A stretch of DNA of 64,000 nucleotides from Salminus brasiliensis (taxonomy: Eukaryota > Chordata > Actinopteri > Characiformes > Bryconidae), in NCBI RefSeq assembly GCF_030463535.1, contig NC_132893.1, positions 17,840,027 through 17,904,026 of the forward strand, written 5' to 3'. The notes beneath the pieces are model-generated. The model made no database searches. It was not told where the DNA came from and saw nothing but the letters and a program-made list of their open reading frames with translations. Positions 51,101-57,906 of the stretch are shown piece after piece. A program made the position numbers and the translations under genes. The number at the start of each line of letters is the position of its first letter. The first letter of the stretch is position 1.

Positions 51101-52977
51101 CATCACTGCTGTGCCAACCACAAAAAAGTGAAAATATTTTTTTTAGGTTTGTAATAATCAGGCTTGCAAAGGAAGGAACATAAACAGAATGATGTTTAAT
51201 CATAGGTTTAATCTGCACTATGTACACTTTACTGTACATCCTGTACATCTGCACTCCTGGACACCAATATATGCACATATTTATTCAGTATGCCTTTCAT
51301 CTCCGGTTGGTTTCAAATGCATTTTTTTACATTTATTGCTAGAGGCTGCTAAATTTCCTTCCTAAGTATCTAATCTATCTATCAATCTATCAAAAAATAA
51401 GAACGCATGACAATACACATGCAAGCAATATAATGCAACTAATAATGTAGAGGGGGGCATATTTCTAAAATAATATTTTAAAATAATAACAATTTAGTGA
51501 CTCAGCAAACTGCACTGGATTACGTTGTCAAATAAAGTCATTGTGCTGGTACCTTTAGCAGCGATGTCTCTATGCCATCATTTGCACAAGACTGTATTCT
51601 GTTGAGTGTCCCTTTAGAAACTGAACCATTAGTTCAGAATATCCAATATGTACACTATATTGCCCAGCCCTAATGGCTGTTGTGCTTACTTCTTAAAAAT
51701 GATTCGCACTTCCTTTCTCAATATATACCTGTAGTTGCCTGTTTGATGATAATACATATTTAAACAGATCATTGATGGGTAGGATACTGTATGTAGGCCT
51801 TGATCAAATATATTATTTAGCCTTTCTAGCTTTAGCTAGAGCGTGACATCACCCAATGAAAAAATATTGTTGATTGTTTAATATTCCATAAGACTGGGCA
51901 TTAGAAAAGTGTATGTGCTTTGTTACTGTTCCTTTTGTTGTACTGAACGTTTGTTGTTTGGCGTTTTTTAAAAGGCTCTCTGTAATGTGGTGCTCACTTA
52001 CAGCGCGGTTTGAACGCTCTGCCGCTTCACCAAAGCTGCAGTTATGAAAGCAGCCAACAAATAAACAAATGAAAAATGAGACGTCACGTCTAACGCGAAA
52101 TAAAGGCAGGAAACAAACAAACAAAGGACGCCAGAGGAGAGCTGGCTACCTCTTTAACACTAGAGGGAAATACAACTAAGGGCAAAAAGGATCTCCCAAA
52201 AGAAACGAGAAAACTGGGAAGTTACAGGGAAGGCAGACACTCCTGCCTTCCTCTGTAAAACAAGTGTATGTGTGCAAACATGCGCACACACACCAGGGAA
52301 GACAGACACTCCTGCCTTCCTCTGCTACACGAGTGTATGTGTGCTACACGCACACACACACACACAGACACACACACTGCACAGACACAAGGAGACAGAC
52401 TCGGGAGAGGCACATGAAGGGGAGTGACACACACTCAGCCTTCAACTCAAGAACTACACAGACACACACGACCAGAGTCAAAAGATCCAGCCGTGGGGCA
52501 ACTGGATCTGTGTGCCCATATAGCCTACTGCCCAGGTGTAGGGAATTGGGCTCAATCACTGGCTGGGGTGACTCGGGGCCTCCCCCTGGTGGCAGGAGGA
52601 GGCCTTGCCCTAGAGCTACCCTTACACTCTCATCACTTGAATACTAATAATAATAGATACTTGATTTCTAATATAATTAGTGGTGACTAAAATAGCAATA
52701 CTGTACCAACAGATTTGTCTTTAGTGTATGTAACATATTAGTATATAGGATATATATGGCTACAGAAATCTACCAAAAAAAAACCTTGGTATGTGTAAAT
52801 CGAAGACAAAAAATGTTATTAATAAATTGCACTGCTGTTAAATTGACTGTTATAGGAAAGCTGCTATAGTGTGTGAAACCCAGCCTTACCAGCATGAAGC
52901 AGAAGGATGAAAATCAGGACAAAGTCCAGAAGTTTCTTCGGCCTGCCATGCCTTCCACAGAGCGCAGAACTCACCAT
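29243..52977 (-). CDS. adgrg2: Adhesion G protein-coupled receptor G2 (adgrg2), 33 exons found plus one predicted
   Basis: Full-length orthologue candidate of human ADGRG2/GPR64. Start codon 52977-52975 ([19 protein letters not shown], like the human start MVFSVRQCGHVGR), stop TGA at 29245-29243. Order: signal peptide, Ser/Thr-rich stretch, two Cys-rich modules, second Ser/Thr stalk, GAIN, GPS ([11 protein letters not shown], identical to human from LTSFGVLL), seven membrane segments, and a tail starting [14 protein letters not shown], almost as in human. Exon phases join without conflict except between 45637 and 44400, where one unfound exon of length 2 modulo 3 is required. Predicted length about 1,380 residues versus about 1,017 in human; the excess is the extra module and stalk. 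GPS cleavage and tethered-agonist signalling through G proteins are family knowledge. Introns carry a near-intact Tc1-like element and other repeats. Confidence 0.93.
29736..29906 (-). CDS. adgrg2: adgrg2 exon B32: Ser-rich cytoplasmic tail
   Basis: 171 bases starting [20 protein letters not shown] and rich in Ser, like the human tail (DWSKTATNGLKKQTVN, SSSSNSLQSSSNSTNS). Acceptor TTTTGTACAACAG, donor ATCA|GTAAGT. Confidence 0.9.
30045..30146 (-). CDS. adgrg2: adgrg2 exon B31: end of TM7 and helix 8
   Basis: 102 bases encoding [20 protein letters not shown] then [14 protein letters not shown]. Donor TCCG|GTGAGC. Confidence 0.96.
30962..31490. mobile_element. MITE-like element, family 1, copy 3 (both ends visible)
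   Basis: Starts AAGGGCCCTATCTTACACCC and ends GAATAGGGCCTTAAG, giving short terminal inverted repeats around AGGGCCCTAT. Contains the shared blocks seen in the other two copies. In the adgrg2 intron before the TM5-7 exon. Confidence 0.7.
31724..32007 (-). CDS. adgrg2: adgrg2 exon B30: TM5, TM6, most of TM7
   Basis: 284 bases including [20 protein letters not shown] (TM5), [20 protein letters not shown] (TM6 with the family toggle Trp motif) and [13 protein letters not shown] (TM7). Nearly identical to human ADGRG2. Confidence 0.97.
32155..32254 (-). CDS. adgrg2: adgrg2 exon B29: TM4 and start of extracellular loop 2
   Basis: 100 bases encoding [20 protein letters not shown] then [13 protein letters not shown] plus TT. 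Joining as D-D-F-C-W, as in human, requires the donor TT|GCAAGT (GC-AG intron of 147 bases). Confidence 0.93.
32782..33053 (-). CDS. adgrg2: adgrg2 exon B28: TM2, TM3, start of TM4
   Basis: 272 bases including [20 protein letters not shown] (TM2), [20 protein letters not shown] (TM3) and [20 protein letters not shown]. Donor TGGG|GTATGT. Confidence 0.97.
33105..33142. repeat. TAA microsatellite
   Basis: About 12 TAA units between adgrg2 exons B27 and B28. Confidence 0.9.
33300..33424 (-). CDS. adgrg2: adgrg2 exon B27: TM1
   Basis: 125 bases including [20 protein letters not shown] and [10 protein letters not shown]. Acceptor TTCCTCCTAG, donor TCGA|GTGAGT. The intron on its 5' side contains the near-intact Tc1-like element. 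Confidence 0.95.
34828..36428 (+). mobile_element. Tc1-like DNA transposon, nearly intact, IR/DR type
   Basis: 1,601 bases flanked by TA. The ends are inverted repeats of about 210 bases beginning CAGTGCCCTCCATAATTATT. Each terminal repeat contains a second, inner copy of the motif (near 35018 and 36215), as in IR/DR elements such as Sleeping Beauty. It carries one transposase frame, broken once. It lies antisense in an adgrg2 intron between the GPS and TM1 exons. The arms remain very similar, so insertion was fairly recent. Confidence 0.95.
35197..36228 (+). pseudogene. Tc1-like transposase with a single in-frame TGA
   Basis: Frame of 344 codons starting MGKTKEHT. A paired helix-turn-helix N-terminus is followed by a DD34E core: D in LWSDETK (about residue 150), D in [10 protein letters not shown] in [10 protein letters not shown] 34 residues later. 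The only break is TGA at 35368-35370, codon 58, in NKPG-stop-GRK, the basic linker between the two DNA-binding subdomains where GRPR-like motifs sit. Family members usually have Arg there, so a CGA to TGA change at a CpG is the likely cause. As written it cannot make full-length transposase. Confidence 0.93.
36558..36661 (-). CDS. adgrg2: adgrg2 exon B26: GPS cleavage site
   Basis: 104 bases encoding [20 protein letters not shown] and [13 protein letters not shown]. Complete GPS with H-L-T cleavage site; tethered agonist TSFGVLL as in human ADGRG2. Confidence 0.96.
36881..36919. repeat. Poly(C) run followed by poly(A)
   Basis: Twenty C then A-rich DNA with one C, in an adgrg2 intron. The length may be affected by sequencing error. 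Confidence 0.85.
37860..37905 (-). CDS. adgrg2: adgrg2 exon B25: first part of GPS
   Basis: 46 bases encoding [15 protein letters not shown] (human: TVRCVFWDLGRN). Donor AATG|GTAAGG. Confidence 0.9.
38014..38142 (-). CDS. adgrg2: adgrg2 exon B24: GAIN region
   Basis: 129 bases including [19 protein letters not shown] and [14 protein letters not shown]. Same length as in paralogue A. Donor TCG|GTCAGT. Confidence 0.92.
38247..38411 (-). CDS. adgrg2: adgrg2 exon B23: GAIN region
   Basis: 165 bases, phase 0, including [16 protein letters not shown] and [18 protein letters not shown]. Human: TITLPSSLMNNL ... [11 protein letters not shown]. Confidence 0.93.
39381..39537 (-). CDS. adgrg2: adgrg2 exon B22: GAIN region
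   Basis: 157 bases including [13 protein letters not shown] and [20 protein letters not shown]. Human has SPSLALAVIRVNASSFNTTTF at this point. Donor CTGCAG|GTAATA. Confidence 0.92.
39639..39864 (-). CDS. adgrg2: adgrg2 exon B21: start of GAIN region
   Basis: 226 bases including [20 protein letters not shown] and [20 protein letters not shown]. Helical GAIN subdomain A. Donor AAAAG|GTGGAA. Confidence 0.88.
40466..40758 (-). CDS. adgrg2: adgrg2 exon B20: Thr-rich stalk
   Basis: 293 bases, about 97 residues. Starts [20 protein letters not shown] and then becomes strongly Thr-rich to TAMTVNTT. Mucin-like stalk just before GAIN. Acceptor ATATTACAG, donor ACAG|GTTGGC. Confidence 0.82.
40906..41029 (-). 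CDS. adgrg2: adgrg2 exon B19: module 2 part g
   Basis: 124 bases containing [20 protein letters not shown] and [14 protein letters not shown]. Aligns with human SPEELEKLQCDLQDP. Donor ACTG|GTCAGT. Confidence 0.75.
41251..41369 (-). CDS. adgrg2: adgrg2 exon B18: module 2 part f
   Basis: 119 bases encoding [20 protein letters not shown] and onward to TDGSVIRV. Aligns with human NNTMNACAVIAALERVKI. Donor GTGG|GTATGT. A decayed Tc1-like element fills the intron on its 5' side. Confidence 0.78.
41572..42946 (+). mobile_element. Decayed Tc1-like element
   Basis: Degenerate inverted ends: the left (about 41572-41720) contains AGCTCAACACAACTAATAGA, and its reverse complement lies near 42855. Transposase remains include [16 protein letters not shown] (42352-42397) and a C-terminal piece 42542-42748 ([28 protein letters not shown]). 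Multiple stops and shifts; long dead. It occupies the adgrg2 intron between exons B17 and B18. Confidence 0.85.
43025..43053 (-). CDS. adgrg2: adgrg2 exon B17: module 2 part e
   Basis: 29 bases encoding NSTVQCTVK, close to human STLNCTFTIK. Donor AAAAG|GTAAGC. Confidence 0.72.
43164..43206 (-). CDS. adgrg2: adgrg2 exon B16: module 2 part d
   Basis: 43 bases encoding [15 protein letters not shown] across the junction. Acceptor CTTTCCTCATTTAG is strong; donor GAA|GTGAGT. Confidence 0.72.
43315..43352 (-). CDS. adgrg2: adgrg2 exon B15: module 2 part c
   Basis: 38 bases, phase 0 to 2, encoding [12 protein letters not shown] plus two bases. Acceptor GGGGTCCACAG, donor ATGA|GTAAGT. Needed to make the flanking exons join in frame. 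Confidence 0.65.
43469..43527 (-). CDS. adgrg2: adgrg2 exon B14: module 2 part b
   Basis: 59 bases encoding [19 protein letters not shown], same length as its counterpart in paralogue A. Donor CTG|GTATGT. Confidence 0.75.
43637..43684 (-). CDS. adgrg2: adgrg2 exon B13: module 2 part a
   Basis: 48 bases encoding [16 protein letters not shown], dense in Cys. Phase 1 to 1. Resembles human MEHCCCSVRIPCPSS in character. Confidence 0.75.
44098..44168 (-). CDS. adgrg2: adgrg2 exon B12: inter-module exon
   Basis: 71 bases, phase 2 to 1, encoding [20 protein letters not shown] and SSNY. Acceptor ATTGTTTCAG, donor ATG|GTAAGT. Confidence 0.72.
44289..44400 (-). CDS. adgrg2: adgrg2 exon B11: module 1 part g
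   Basis: 112 bases, phase 1 to 2, containing [19 protein letters not shown] and ending [10 protein letters not shown]. Several Cys and N-glycosylation sequons. Acceptor TTGCCAACAG, donor CATG|GTGAGT. Confidence 0.72.
45190..45620. repeat. Retroposon-like 3' fragment
   Basis: Contains GATGATCCTTTATTAGTCCC ACAGTGGGG, a sequence common at ends of fish non-LTR elements, followed by a GC-richer block. It sits where the missing part f exon of adgrg2 module 1 is expected. Confidence 0.45.
45637..45674 (-). CDS. adgrg2: adgrg2 exon B10: module 1 part e
   Basis: 38 bases, phase 0 to 2, encoding [12 protein letters not shown]. Corresponds to NSTVQCTVK of module 2. Donor ACG|GTCAGT. The following part f exon, expected in phase 2 to 1, was not found between 44401 and 45636. 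Confidence 0.6.
45797..45836 (-). CDS. adgrg2: adgrg2 exon B9: small linker exon
   Basis: 40 bases, phase 2 to 0, encoding [14 protein letters not shown]. Acceptor TTTGCTTTTCAG, donor CAA|GTAAGC. Confidence 0.65.
47230..47481 (-). CDS. adgrg2: adgrg2 exon B8: module 1 part d with Ser/Thr insert
   Basis: 252 bases, phase 2 to 2, starting [20 protein letters not shown] and ending [13 protein letters not shown]. The opening SGxC matches module 2 exon 43164-43206 (SGCNLWHN). The rest is a Thr-rich insertion absent from module 2. Acceptor TTCTTTTAG, donor GCAG|GTAATG. Confidence 0.75.
47668..47702 (-). CDS. adgrg2: adgrg2 exon B7: module 1 part c (tentative)
   Basis: 35 bases encoding [11 protein letters not shown] plus two bases. 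I looked for it because the neighbouring exons do not join in phase without an exon of 2 modulo 3. Acceptor TTTTCTTAGAG, donor CATAG|GTAAAC. Counterpart of the 38-base exon at 43315-43352. Confidence 0.45.
47885..48295 (+). repeat. tRNA-derived SINE
   Basis: Starts GGGGCCCCGAGTGGTTCAGC (box A-like), then GTTCGCAGGTTCGAATCCCA (box B-like), followed by a long unrelated body. It lies in the adgrg2 intron between exons B6 and B7. Not a functional tRNA: the fold is incomplete and the body extends 350 bases. Confidence 0.75.
48359..48432 (-). CDS. adgrg2: adgrg2 exon B6: module 1 part b
   Basis: 74 bases, phase 1 to 0, encoding [20 protein letters not shown] then ITAW. Corresponds to [18 protein letters not shown] in module 2. 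Acceptor CTCTTGCAG, donor TGG|GTAAAT. Confidence 0.75.
48558..48605 (-). CDS. adgrg2: adgrg2 exon B5: module 1 part a
   Basis: 48 bases encoding [16 protein letters not shown] plus one base. Resembles human ICNLSSICNDS and the second module exon 43637-43684, which has the same length and phases. Confidence 0.75.
48725..49045. mobile_element. Decayed transposon-like repeat
   Basis: AT-rich block starting with GACAATATTTTATCGTATTG and ending CATATCGCCCAGCCCTAC; a matching end (TATATTGCCCAGCCCTAA) lies alone at 51656-51673. In the intron between adgrg2 exons B4 and B5. Confidence 0.45.
49146..49202 (-). CDS. adgrg2: adgrg2 exon B4: Thr-rich cassette
   Basis: 57 bases, phase 1 to 1, encoding [19 protein letters not shown]. 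Symmetric phase means it can be skipped without breaking the frame. Donor ACAG|GTACAC is weaker than its neighbours. Confidence 0.65.
49457..49558 (-). CDS. adgrg2: adgrg2 exon B3: Thr-rich cassette
   Basis: 102 bases, phase 1 to 1, starting [20 protein letters not shown]. The TDGTNTPT motif recurs as TDRTDTPT in the next exon, suggesting cassette duplication. Donor ACAG|GTGAGT. Confidence 0.75.
49777..50148 (-). CDS. adgrg2: adgrg2 exon B2: long Ser/Thr/Pro-rich domain
   Basis: 372 bases, phase 1 to 1, starting [20 protein letters not shown] and ending TPHQLTTS. Roughly half Ser and Thr, typical of a mucin-like O-glycosylated region. Acceptor TTTTCTTCTCAG, donor TCTG|GTAAGG. No counterpart seen in paralogue A. 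Confidence 0.82.
50149..52889. other. adgrg2 intron after the signal exon
   Basis: About 2.7 kb with a transposon end at 51656-51673 and the 68-base tandem repeat at 52225-52360. No further coding exon seen. Confidence 0.6.
52225..52360. repeat. Two 68-base tandem units followed by CA repeats
   Basis: The block GACACTCCTGCCTTCCTCTG occurs twice 68 bases apart, each followed by GTGTATGTGTGC and CACACACA. In adgrg2 intron 1, close to the start exon. Confidence 0.8.
52890..52977 (-). CDS. adgrg2: adgrg2 exon B1: signal peptide
   Basis: Basic start [15 protein letters not shown] followed by [14 protein letters not shown], an N-terminal signal sequence. The acceptor CTCTGTTGCAG lies one base before the ATG, so transcription starts further upstream in a non-coding exon. 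Donor GCTG|GTAAGG. Confidence 0.85.
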
Positions 52978-54904
52978 TCTGCAACAGAGATTGGCAATGT
53001 CATTACAGATAGTCTCCTATAATTTAATTGGGTATTTCAGACATTTGGGACCTAGATCCTACTCTTAAAACTCTTAAAACTCTTAAAACTCTTCAAAATG
53101 CTGGGTTAAGCCTGCTACCAATTTTCAGAAAGCTGATACGTATGATCAGAATTTATATGTATAATTTTGGCCCTGTGTTGATTTCAGAAACCCCCCAAAA
53201 AAAGTAAACTTGTCCAACTAATTCTAGTGTATTTTTATCTCTTAAAGAATACTTAAACTAGATTATTATGCTTAAAGATACTAATTCTGTCCCAAAAAGG
53301 AACAATTCAAAGAAATCACTGAACGTCCAATATTGCCATGACTTTTATGTCCATGATACGCATATGTAAACGTCCAAAAAGTTAAATAAAGGTACTGAGC
53401 CACCATCTGCCAGCAGAACAGCTACTATGTGCATTGGCATAGGTTCTAGGATGTTTTTGACCTTTTTTACATTTTGCATTTCTGGAAATTTCTGGAAGTA
53501 TTCTTTGCATATTTAAAAAAATACACATTCTCACATTAACTTTTTTAAAAACTAGTGCCGTGTGGATTGTTCTTCCTGGAAGAATCACTGTGACCCAATA
53601 TTTCATCATGGAACAAAACTTGCAGTAACCATGCCTCAGCCTAATACCTGTCTCTGTGTAGCTGTGGATGAGCTGTTCTTGCCAATATACTGTAGTGTGA
53701 TTACATCCTGCACTTTCTCAGTCACCTGAGGAAGAACTGCTCTTCTGTTTTATTCATACATATTTCACCACAATTTCCAATGTTTACTTTATGCATTTCC
53801 CATATATGTAAATGCAGATGTCACTGGTCATTGTCCTTACTGAAACATTGTTTCAATAACAAAGACAATAGAACGCTACAGTTCCCCTGAAGAGGCCACA
53901 CTGTAGCAACAATTTCTACAGCTGTGCAATAGAGATAACATATAACCATTGGTTTGGGCATGCACCCACTATTGCTCTTACTGGATGTTGGTGATGAACA
54001 TTGGAAACTTCAATAATCAATGCTTTTCGTTTACATTTCTAATAAGCCATATGTTAACGTGGTAGACTTATTATTACTGAATTTTTAAAAGTAATAACAA
54101 AACACGTATATTGCCTTTTAAATGAAATTCAACCTTTCTTAAGGTTCTTTAGGTTAATCTCATGTTTACTCCATTTCTGAAAGGGGATCGCGAAAGATAG
54201 CCCAGTGTAATCTGCAAATATTACTAACTGAATCTCATTAATTCAATCCATCATTCATTTGTAATGTTTACATAGTTTATTATTACATTTAAATATATAA
54301 TTAATCAAAGAATCTAAATTAGAAGCCTCCTTTTGGTCAAATACAGTCAGAACTTCTTTACTTTAAAACTGTAGCTCTCAAAATGTGCAATTATTTTAAT
54401 ATTTTAAAGTATATAAAAAGTATATATTAAATGATACATATTTTTGGTTCAGGTATGCACTTTCAACACTGAAATAAGCCACACTAAGCTATCCAAATGA
54501 ATTCTTTTCTAAAATGAATCTTTCGATGAGCATGATTACTTTACTTCGTGGTATCTTGTTGAATGTGTGTGCTAAGCTCACGTCTGTCTGATACAAAAAG
54601 CACACCGGATATTTGTATTATAGCAAAAAGTGACTTATTACAGGTTATGCAAGAGAATCTTAAGTAAATTACAAATAATGACAAGGCAAACACAGCAGCA
54701 TTAAAACCACATACCTATTCCGAACACACCTAAAATTGAGCGAGCGTTCTTGGTTGTTCGGTAGAGGAAATAATACACCTCTCCCTGCAGTGATTTGTCT
54801 TATCAATACCAATGTTAATCTTAAAATAATATGTACACAGTTTCTGAAACTATTCATTCGCTTATGCCTGTAATGGACTGCACACACACACACACAGACA
54901 CACA

Positions 54905-54941
<37 letters not shown>

Positions 54942-55567
54942 AACAGGGAGGTAAACATGCTTTTAAACATTCTTGCTTTGTATTTCACCTGTGAGGTAAA
55001 CCTATTGTTCTGCCCTGTCATGACTGGAAAAGTCACATTTGTTTCCAACTCATGGACAATAGCTTTCTTGTTTGTACAGACTGTGTCTCTCAAATAACTC
55101 TCAAATAACTTTATTAACTTAGAAGCTAAATGAACGCTGTTTCTGCAGTGCCTATATTACATCAATCTAAATAAAGTATAATATGCATGCTAAAGATAAG
55201 TACACTATTTCTTTTGGGTAGCATAATAACTCCTTGATTTTATTCTGGGTGTTTAAAAAGCTGCTACGCCTTCTGCGTTTAGCCATTTCATGAAAGCTAT
55301 GTGTAGCTTTCAGATAAAGACCTCTTCAGAAATGTCAGGATGCTTCTGATTAGAGTTAAGAGTAAAATTATATTAAGTATATTCAATATTCTTATAGTGG
55401 TAGGATGCATACAGTGTGGACCTAGGCTGGACATCCATTAGGCAGATCTGTACCGTTTATAATGGCTAAGGAATGATGCTGGTGTACTCAGTTGTCTTAG
55501 GGAAGTGTGGACACTGGTTAAGCTCTTCCAGTGAATGCTCTGTTGACCACCTGGAGATTTTAAAGGT
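52978..55567. other. Upstream region of adgrg2, mostly unannotated
   Basis: AT-rich, with a repeat arm at 53285-53370 related to the 20.3-kb foldback and a CA microsatellite at 54881-54938. Probably the 5' intron of adgrg2 if transcription starts in the 345-base duplication. Confidence 0.5.
54881..54938. repeat. CA microsatellite
   Basis: CA repeat with CAGA interruptions, upstream of the adgrg2 start exon. Confidence 0.95.
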
Positions 55568-55580
55568 GAGCAGTGGCTCA

Positions 55581-55925
55581 GTGATTAAACCGCTAACCAG
55601 CTCTCTTAAAGCTCCCTCTAAAAGACACAGCTAGCTATGATTACTAAATGACTGCTTCAGCGGCTATTTAACATTCACTGAATCGTTTTATCTAGCTAGA
55701 TAGTTTAAATACGGTGCACTTTGTCAGCTACCAAGCTGGTTTACTAATAGCTAGCTAACTAACTAGCTACCTGGTGGACGCGCGGAGGTCAGCAGCAGCG
55801 AGACCCCCACAGCTCAGACCATCACGACCGTTAGCGGAGCCGCCTCCATCCGCAACCACTCGACCGCTCCTCTCCACAACCCGTAGACTCCTTTTCGGCG
55901 TGATATAAGACTCCAGCCTGGTAAA
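55581..55925 (-). promoter_or_regulatory. Candidate adgrg2 promoter and non-coding first exon, copy 1 of a 345-base duplication
   Basis: GC- and CpG-rich island in AT-rich DNA, about 2.6 kb upstream of the adgrg2 signal exon. On the minus strand it ends in a good donor, CCACCAG|GTAGCTAG (exon edge 55771). The adgrg2 start exon has its acceptor one base before ATG, so an upstream non-coding exon is needed. A 16-base direct repeat (GAGCAGTGGCTCAGTG) lies at 55568-55583 and again at 55928-55943, at the two edges of this copy. Confidence 0.5.
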
Positions 55926-56488
55926 TTGAGCAGTGGCTCAGTGGCATTTATTTATTCATTTATGTATGTATTTATTATATGTTTATATATGTGGGGCAAT
56001 TATTCTTCTTTTAGGAGACTGGGATGCTTTACTGTTACCCACACTCCTCACTTTCTACCGTCAGCATTTTCTGTTAACACCCACACATTTTGACCTAAAT
56101 TGACCTAAAATGACAAATGTATTTTTATTTTTATATTTATTTTATTTTTTACTGGCAAAAGCTGACTTTAAAACTCAGTTGAAGTGTTTTTAGATACTTT
56201 CACTTGTACTTAATTTAGCTATCTAGCTATATCAATGAAGTAACTATAGATAGCTAGGTTAGCTAGCTAACGTCTGAGGGTGGTTTTAGGCAAACGTTGC
56301 CCTCAACTGACCAGAGCCTAAAATCACCCACGTCCCTTCCCTCACACACTGCACAGAAATACACCAACATGGTGAGGAAAGTAAGCATTTAGCTACCATT
56401 TTTTATTTGTATTTTTAGCATTTTCTCACCTTTCTCTCAGCAGGACCGGCCAACTGAACAAAACTGCCCTTATTTGGACTCTCAGACC

Positions 56489-56833
56489 GTGATTAAACCG
56501 CTAACCAGCTCTCTTAAAGCTCCCTCTAAAAGACACAGCTAGCTATGATTACTAAATGACTGCTTCAGCGGCTATTTAACATTCACTGAATCGTTTTATC
56601 TAGATAGATAGTTTAAATACGGTGCACTTTGTCAGCTACCAAGCTGGTTTACTAATAGCTAGCTAACTAACTAGCTACCTGGTGGACGGGCGGAGGTCAG
56701 CAGCAGCGAGACCCCCACAGCTCAGACCATCACGACCGTTAGCGGAGCCGCCTCCATCCGCAACCACTCGACCGCTCCTCTCCACAACCCGTAGACTCCT
56801 TTTCGGCGTGATATAAGAATCCAGCCTGGTAAA
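56489..56833 (-). promoter_or_regulatory. Candidate adgrg2 promoter and non-coding first exon, copy 2 of the 345-base duplication
   Basis: Same length as 55581-55925 with only a few substitutions and no gaps that I could see, offset by 908 bases. The donor (edge 56679) is preserved. The near-identity means a very recent duplication or gene conversion. Confidence 0.5.
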
Positions 56834-57528
56834 CTGTCAAAAGAGTCTTCTGGAAAACTATATAAATTAAGAAATGTACCTGAAAACAAAAAGAAAAAAA
56901 TGTCTGTCTAACCCTTCTAGCTGTATTTATCACTTACATGTAGCTACTTTTCTCTTTCAGGCTACAACTGCTCTAACCAACCTGATGATCTGAGCTTCCT
57001 TGGAGGGGGAAAAGTGTTCCGCCTCTACAGACTGACATTGTGATACACCCTTATCTTCACTATCAGCATCAAGACTCGAGAGGTTCCACCCACTACTGCA
57101 TCATACCTGTCACTCGGTGCGTACCTGGCTCAGCCCAGCCCAGCCCTGCCCTGTGCCTGCAGGGTTTTCTTTTTCTCACGCTTTGTTTTTGCCTATTTTC
57201 CTGTTTGACCTGTTACTATAGATACTGCTGTTTGCTCTGGGCTAAGCTTAACCCCACTTTTATACTGTAAGAGCTGACAATACACAGTTTAATGAGCCTT
57301 TTTAAATATTACACCAAAACATGAGGTGTTCCAGGATGCAAATGACAGGAGTAAACCTCAATCCATAGTGTAATAGCTGTATCATTCTTTAAAAGTCATC
57401 CATCAGGCTTGGATAAAGGATGAAGTCCACAGTCCACTGTCAAGAATTCTGCACAATGAAATAAAATGATGTGAAATGTTCAAGAGAAATGTAGACATAA
57501 GAATGGTTCATAGTGCTGATGATAGCTT

Positions 57529-57906
57529 AAAGCAACATTCAGCAGTATTTTCACCTTGAAATAAGAGCTTCTGAATCATTGTGATGCCCCACTGACCCCG
57601 CTGTAGTAGAGAGAATAAGGGCTATATCAGTCCCGGGGCTCGGGAGTCCCGGGAGAAGCGGGCATGAAAACACTTGTGAGAACTCTGTTACACTTCGTAA
57701 CCTTGTACTAGTAAATCTTGTACTGTTGCTCTACCACGTCAGTCCACATGCTTCTTTTACTTTCAGTGACAGTTCTGTATCTCGAAGCAGTCCAGAAATG
57801 CATGTGAGCATGTGTTTAGGGACAGCTCACAGTGCAAATATCAATCCCTGACTGTAGGAGGCACCCAAGAGCAAGAAATTCCAAATCTCGCATAATGCTG
57901 CTTTAA
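57529..57906. mobile_element. MITE with terminal inverted repeats
   Basis: Left end TTAAAGCAACATTCAGCAG and right end CGCATAATGCTGCTTTAA are imperfect inverted repeats around about 340 bases with a GC-rich centre (CCCGGGGCTCGGGAGTCCCG). Upstream of both adgrg2 and rhbdd2. Confidence 0.55.
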
